Both the position numbers and the translations under genes were made by a program. From Paramecium pentaurelia (Eukaryota; Ciliophora; Oligohymenophorea; Peniculida; Parameciidae), in contig CAJJDO010000140.1 in assembly GCA_905183005.1 (NCBI GenBank), forward strand, positions 250,113-314,112: a stretch of 64,000 nucleotides of DNA, written 5' to 3'. Within the stretch, counting starts at the first letter, position 1; every line of letters starts with the position of its first letter. Of this stretch, positions 58,043 to 64,000 are shown one piece after another. The notes beneath the pieces were generated by a model. The model was not told the DNA's origin, made no database searches, and was given only the letters and a program-made list of their open reading frames with translations.

Positions 58043-61000
58043 ATGATTATACTCATCATTTTAGTCTATACAACTCATCAAACTGCGATATTTGAATTTT
58101 ATGCAAATTCTTACTTAGAAGATAGTAATTTTCTTATTATTTATATATGTATTAGATGCTTCTTATTTCTATAAATGTGGAGGGATTCAATATTTGGGGT
58201 CACCTTAATCTAGTTTGTTAATTATGATACAATAGATATTCAATTATAGTCAAATAATTTTAGATCTAGATCCTCATTTTCATTTTATGGTGGAAGCATA
58301 ATTTCTTAAGTAAGAATCATTTGTTATGACAAAAGAATTGATAACAATAATCAAGTTAATTTTTAGATAGACCATTAATCTACAAATTATGAGTAAGAGT
58401 TATCTAATTTGAACTCAATTTGTGGTAATACACAACCAGAATACTTAGATACTATTTCAATAATTCTTTAACATAAAAGAAGAACTATTTGGATTCATAT
58501 TAATTAACCTTTAGGAGGATTAATATCATTAAAATTAAGTACCATTAAATGTTAGTATGAATCTCCTGGATGCATAGAGAATTATCAGGAAATCTACTTC
58601 TAATGGAAATTGCATTAATATTCATTTAATTAGAAATTTCTAGCTGCTTCTGAAGGATGGACTTTTCAATCAAATTATATGACTGTATTCTAATGTGGAA
58701 ACTGCTAATATTTGGTATTTTAGGAAATTAAATATTAAACATAACTACCTTCTCATTAAAATGTATTAATAAGGTTCTTTAAAAATGATGAGATTACTAT
58801 AATAGTTGATTATCTCTATGGTAAGGAAATTATTAGTTCTAGATAATTTATAAATTAATAATTTTAAAAAATAAATTTTTGTTCTATATTTAATAGAAAT
58901 ATTTATAAGAAATCATCATGACCCTATATTCTAACCGAATATTAAAACCCAATCATCTTAGTAATATAGTAATTTTAGAGATTTTGAAGTGTTTTACACT
59001 TAACCAGAAATATTATTTAATAATTTGAAAGAAGGTTGTTTAGATTAAATTCATGATAAATGTTTAATTTGCCTAGAAGGTTGGATTTTAGATGAATTTC
59101 TAGAAAATTGTAATCCAATTTGTGGTGATGGAATCATTAGAGGTTAAGAATAATGTGAGGATACTAAAGTAATTTCCAATTATTCTTGTTATTAATGCAA
59201 AAATTCATGTACAGAATTTTGTTAAATTTGTTAATTTGGAATTTGTTTATAATGTATAGATGGATTTACATTGTCTTTAAATAGAAAATATTGCATGCCT
59301 TTATGTAATGATGGTATCATTTAACAATTTGAAACTTGTGATGATTATAATAACATTCCATTTGATGGATGTTACAAATGTTAATCAAATTGTGATTTAA
59401 GGTGTTAATTTTGCATTGATTCGAAATGTTAGCTTTGTGAAATTGGATTGGAACTTATTGATAATAAATGTTATTCCTATTGTGGAGATGGATTAATTGC
59501 TTAGCATTCAATTGAACAATGTGATGATGCAAATTTAATTGAAAATGATGGATGTTTTGATTGCAAACTTGAATGTATTCCTTATTGTCTTTCATGTTTA
59601 AATAATGATATTTGTTTACCAATATGTGGTGATGGTGTTATTATCAATGGATTTGAGGATTGTGATGATGGAAATAATACACCATATGACGGATGCTATA
59701 AATGTTAATTTGAATGTTCATAAGGATGTCTTGATTGTGAAAATGGATAAGGTTGTAAAATGTGCAATAATCAATATATTTTAAATAATGAAAATGGCTC
59801 AATATTATGAGATTATCCCTTTAGATGATTAGAATAAAGAGAATAAATATAATAGAGTATGCAGCCAAAACTTTATATTAATAGATTATCAATGTATCAA
59901 TTAATGTGGAAATGGAATTCTTAATTTATAATATGAGGAATGCGATGACTGAAATTTAATTGGAGGAGATGGCTGTTCATTTTTTTTAATGAAGAAGATT
60001 CCTATTAATGTAAAAATCATGAAGGCAGTATGAGTCTATGTTCTTATATTTTACCTCCTGACATTATATTAAATTCTCTTTCTTCTTAAAAAAACCAAAC
60101 TTAAGTTATTGAATTAAGATTCACTTAAAAAGTCAAATTATTAGCTGATTTAAACTTTGAAGATATTGCAGCTGTCTACCTTATTCCATAAATTCATGCA
60201 GCTATTAATATAAAACCAATAGTAAAGCTATCTACCACATTTGATAATCCAATATATATTAGATTTTTGTTGATTTCATAGAACCTGTAAAGGATCCTGT
60301 TCTTTAAATTGATTTGGCTTAATTAGTGAATAAAAATGAAAAAGATTTAGAGATTACTAATAATAAGATACAAATCCTAATTGGCAATTCTTTTGTATTA
60401 TCTGAGGCAACTCAAAAAAAAGTGAAATAAATTGTACTTCTTAATGATGGAATGATTTATTCAATGATTAGCATTTCAGGGTTATCACTAATAACAGGAA
60501 ATGCCATAATGTTTTTCAATTTATTAGATCTATTATAGTCTTTATCCTATATTAAATATATGTAATATTCATTTCCACCTCATTTAATTTAATTTCTGAA
60601 CACTTTTACTAAAGTATCATTAAAACCAATATTGGATTATATTAGAATAGATGAAATATTAACTTATTTAAATGGAGGAAGTTTGCCATTTCAAAGTAAA
60701 AAATAAGATTAAAATTTATTAAATCCATTAAACAAATTTTATTTACTGAATGCTAAAAGTTGTTACTTTTCTATAATTGTTTCATTAATCACATATTTTA
60801 TTTGTAAGCTGTTCACATCTCACAAATTTAATTTCTTTCATAAAAATTTATAATTAAAATTTTAAAATAAATATAGATACTTACTTATTGATCAATTTAA
60901 AAAAAAAAAAATTCTAAAATTTTGTATTAAATTCAAAAAGGAATACTTTTCTTTTGGAATATTTAAAGTATATTTAGCAATACTTCATTAATTTTTATTT

Positions 61001-62329
61001 AGTGCTTTATTATAATTTCCTGATTACTGCTTCAATTCCCCTCTAATGGCTTTTAATAGTTTAAATGCAATTATTGGATTATTAATAATAATATATCTAA
61101 GTTTATAATTACTTTCTATTACATCATCTAGTAAAAAAGATAAAAATAAATGGTTATATTTTCATCTAGATTCAAAACCTTAATTTTGGGCTGCTAATTA
61201 TAAATCCTTTCAGATCTACAGAATAATGTTTTATATATTTATGATTGTTGTAGCTCTAAACTATCCATAAATATAATCGATATTACTTTCAATGTCCTCA
61301 TTTTTTTATCTAATATATTTATTAACATTTAAACCTATTTAGTCTAAGTATGAATATACTAAATTAATATCTAAAGAAATTCTATTTATTCTAATAACAG
61401 GATCATTTTTAATTTATAGTTTTGAATTGGATGATAATTAGCTATTACTTTATGGATGGATTCATATTGCCCTTTTTAGTTTAATGTTAATTACAAATTT
61501 AATCATCGACTTAATTGAATGTATTAATAAAGCATGGAAAAACTATAAAAGAAAGCAAGATTTATAAAAATAAAATAAATTAAAAGGTTTTATGAAAATC
61601 CACTGCAAAATTTTATTTGTGTTAACATAAATTAGTATAAATGATAATCATAATAATTTGTTTTACTCTTTTGATAAAGGTTTTTTATCTATTTCATGTA
61701 ACAAAAAGTCTAATTAATTCGATCTATTTATATCATAAATTAATTCACAAGCAAATGGCGTTCAATAAATATTTTTAATTTGCTATTCATCAGGATAATC
61801 ATTCCTTATCAGCTAATTTAAATAAATAAACTCTTGTTTTTTTCGATCATTAAAATTAAGGTTTTATTAACCCATTCTCAGGCTCCCAACCCCTTTATCT
61901 CTAGGAAAGATTTTCAAGTAATACAAAAATTCTATGATAATTTATGTTCTACTTTTCTTCATTTTCTTTTAAATTGATTTATTAAGAACTTATATATATA
62001 CCTCAGGTAGATAGTTTGCTAACTAAGTTTTTAGTATAATCTTAACATTATTAGTTAACAGAGTTATCCTAGTCTCATTGATATAAGCTAAATAAGGAGT
62101 AAAATAATACTGCCAAAAACTAATTCAAAAATAGGGAAATTCCAAATAAAAGTAGTGTGACACAATAACTGAGACTTTTATTGCAAAATTACATATAAAT
62201 TTTTTAGATTTCTAGATGTAATATAGTATGGAATTCTCGTATACCTTAAATAGACCTCCATAGATGAAATTTTCTTCATCTTGTGAGTCTCAATATTTAT
62301 GGCTTGAAGTTGGCTTAAAATTTTTTTGA
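58043..62329 (+). CDS. Large cysteine-rich multi-pass membrane protein, frame-broken
   Basis: ATG 58043 gives a signal peptide (MIILIILVYTTHQTAIFEF); introns of 31, 26 and 22 nt connect the ectodomain start (YFYKCGGIQYLG, DLDPHFHFMVEAQFLK). Then come cysteine-rich repeats of the DUF4215 type: CGDGIIRGQEQCED, CNDGIIQQFETCDD, CGDGLIAQHSIEQCDD, CGDGVIINGFEDCDDGN and CGNGILNLQYEECDD. The C-terminal third has several membrane segments (SIIVSLITYFICKLF, FGIFKVYLAILHQF, FMIVVALNYPQ and others). Three disruptions occur: a shift near 59806, a TGA at 59950-59952 where CDDGN needs Gly, and a shift at the T8 run 59980-59987. Clear membrane helices end near 61560, but the frame stays open to TGA 62327-62329. 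It belongs to a large ciliate surface-protein type; ligand unknown. Confidence 0.65.
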
Positions 62330-62859
62330 CTTGAAATACTTCCAATTTTTCAATTGCATTCTAGTAATGCATTAATCTATTGTAAATGTTTATTTTTTTG
62401 AAGTTTGCCGCCTAATTTTCAAATATCAGAAGATTAAGAAGAGTATTTTCATATCTATTGAATGGATTTTACAAAAAAGTTCATACTTTAGAATTTATAA
62501 ATAATCTTATTCAATGAATATTCCAAATTTTTAAGAATTAATTTTTGAATAATTTTGTTTTATGTCAACTTATTAGGATGTAGAAAAACATATAGATGAA
62601 ATCTCACAATCAATATTATCTTATAATTTAATACAATACTCTTAATAATAGATTCTCTTTAATAAGAAATGAAAAAAAAAAAGCTTTTTTCCCCTTTTGC
62701 AATTTATTGAGTAGTGATTTCTTAATAAAACTTGAATCTCTTAGATTAAATTGGCTTGTTAAACAATAAAAACCAATAGTAGAGTGTGAAAAAAAAATAA
62801 TTTGAAAATCTTAGAATTATTATTTGTATAATAAAAAAATTGTCGGATATTTATTTTTC
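62330..62859. other. Intergenic, no gene seen
   Basis: A+T-rich with A-runs near 62675 and 62790; the sequence becomes visibly richer in G and C towards 62860. Confidence 0.45.
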
Positions 62860-63330
62860 TGGATTTTATGGGAACTTTGATAGGTTCTATTGGATGGAAA
62901 CCTAATAATTTCTAGACTAGAAGATCTGAAAGGCCTTTAAAGATAAGAGAAAGGGGTGAGATCTCATTTCCAGTTTCTTCGATGAAAATGATATCATTAT
63001 TAGTTAAAATCCATAGATCCTATGGGTAAAAAATATTTTAATGAAAATAATTCTGATCCATCAACCCAGCATAAACTGGGTTCAAACTAATATTCGAAGC
63101 TTAAGGTTGAAAGTGACCCAGAGAGATAGGGTAAGCTAATCTAACTCTCAAACAGCGTATTGAAAGGTAACTACTTCTTTTCCTAAATATTATGTCTGGT
63201 GGATCGTAAGTTTATCAGACCTCAAGGATTCTAGGAACCTCCATTAGGTCGGCTGGGGACCTATTTTTACATGAATTGGATATGTAGGTTCTTTTTTGCT
63301 GTCCTCACCTCCAACGCTATGAATTAAGAA
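62860..63330. ncRNA. Candidate structured RNA, type and strand unknown
   Basis: This stretch is clearly richer in G+C than all surrounding intergenic DNA and has no protein-like frame. Several inverted repeats are visible: AACCCAG/CTGGGTT (63063-63069 with 63076-63082, 6-base loop), TAGGTC/GACCTA (63245-63250 with 63258-63263, 7-base loop) nested inside GAACCT/AGGTTC (63235-63240 with 63286-63291), and GTCTG/CAGAC (63194-63198 with 63216-63220). I compared it by eye with SRP, RNase P, MRP, U1-U6 and U3 consensus elements and found no convincing match. It may be one of these in divergent form or something new. Confidence 0.4.
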
Positions 63331-64000
63331 TATTAGATGACTAAAATTTTGAATCATATTTCGTTATTATATTTAAAAAAAATTATTATTTAAATCAAAA
63401 ATTATAGGAGAGATAGATATTTAACCTATCATGTCACAATTTATTTGGATGAATCAAAGTATTCATAGTGGTGATTATATTATTTTATGTTAAAAATAAT
63501 CATTTATTTTATATACTAAATCTAATAAATTCAAAAAGATCTAAAAATTATATTTGTGTGTGAGCATTTAGTGGTAGAGGATACTATGATTCTTATGGGG
63601 TGAAGGATATTGTATCAAGGAAAGTAGATTGACCAGATTCCTTTGTATATGATAAATTTATAATAATTCTAAATTTAGTAGTATTAAAATTAAAGGTGAA
63701 ATATAAATAGAAAAAAAGTTAGAAATTATATAGTTACAAATCAAGATAACAATATTTCAAAAACTATTTTTAAGAATATGGATTACTTTAATTACATTTA
63801 CGAAAGTTTCGTAAAAAAAGACTTGTTCTAGAATAAGTTACAAATCTTCTATAACACCTGCAGAATCATAATATTTTTAATTCCTTCAATATAAAATCTG
63901 CTCTCTACTAGTAGCTTTCTCTATTATAATTTATGAAATTTACATCACTTTTCATGTGGTGTTTAATGACCAATATTTAGGGTTGATTCTAATTAATATT
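63331..64000. other. Window end, no gene seen
   Basis: A+T-rich with one G-richer patch around 63560-63640. No frame, tRNA cloverleaf or telomeric repeat was found. Confidence 0.4.

Noticed and set aside
63000..63330. Assignment of the structured stretch to SRP RNA or RNase P RNA
   Set aside because: Hallmarks I looked for (SRP GGAAAC/AGCA asymmetric loop, GNAR tetraloop of helix 8; RNase P CR-I/CR-V pairing) were not convincingly present.
63560..63640. tRNA-like stretch containing AGCATTTAGTGGTAGAGG
   Set aside because: It recalls a D-arm, but there is no matching acceptor stem and no T-loop motif.
1..64000. CRISPR arrays, bacterial operons, ribosome-binding sites or insertion sequences
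   Set aside because: None seen. The genetic code, introns and protein families are those of a ciliate nucleus, so such elements are not expected.

Overview
This window is ciliate macronuclear-type DNA, most likely from a Paramecium species. Five things point there. The sequence is extremely A+T-rich. Long proteins of known families appear only when TAA and TAG are read as glutamine and TGA is the sole stop. Almost every gene is cut by introns of about 20-38 nt (GTA...TAG). Genes lie tens of bases apart on both strands. A trichocyst matrix protein gene is present. I translated by hand with the ciliate code and removed short GT...AG introns; for most models the remaining length is a whole number of codons, which is independent support. 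Standard-code ORFs in this window are mostly meaningless.

Layout. 0.1-8.3 kb: a divergent pair (unknown protein / kinase-like pseudokinase), two coiled-coil or unknown genes, a short F-box protein, an unknown acidic protein, a small secreted protein and, on the minus strand, a further small unknown gene. 8.3-13.9 kb: a DUSP+UCH ubiquitin protease, a second pseudokinase, and two decayed-looking coding stretches. 13.9-25.2 kb is a dense block: HspBP1/Fes1-like factor, Prp38-like splicing factor with an RS-type tail, FolD-type folate enzyme, RING protein, coiled-coil protein, trichocyst matrix protein, Ubc9-like E2, a probable ciliate mitochondrial protein, and an SRPK-type kinase. 25.7-35.1 kb: a frame-broken unknown gene, a calcium-dependent protein kinase, a helix-turn-helix protein, a Derlin and a TPR-like protein. 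35.3-49.7 kb: a CRAL-TRIO protein, a coiled-coil protein, a very large multi-PHD protein running into a polyglutamine protein, a membrane-pyrophosphatase homologue that has lost its catalytic residues, and a katanin p80. 49.7-52.8 kb: small and coiled-coil genes and a J-domain protein. 56.4-62.3 kb: a histidine acid phosphatase and a large cysteine-rich multi-pass membrane protein. The last 1.7 kb has no gene that I can read, but holds a G+C-richer hairpin-forming stretch that may be a structured RNA.

The assembly is imperfect. Three blocks of about 1.03-1.07 kb are exactly repeated on either side of a single N (positions 1993, 28965, 55173), which is the signature of unmerged overlapping contigs. 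Several genes contain single frame breaks, some at homopolymers.

The genes do not form operons. Common themes are protein quality control (USP, F-box, RING, Derlin, HspBP1, J-domain), splicing (Prp38, SRPK) and calcium signalling/exocytosis (CDPK, trichocyst matrix protein). The most unusual items are the pseudo-pyrophosphatase (45162-47657), the two pseudokinases, the PHD/polyglutamine locus and the candidate structured RNA near 63.1 kb.
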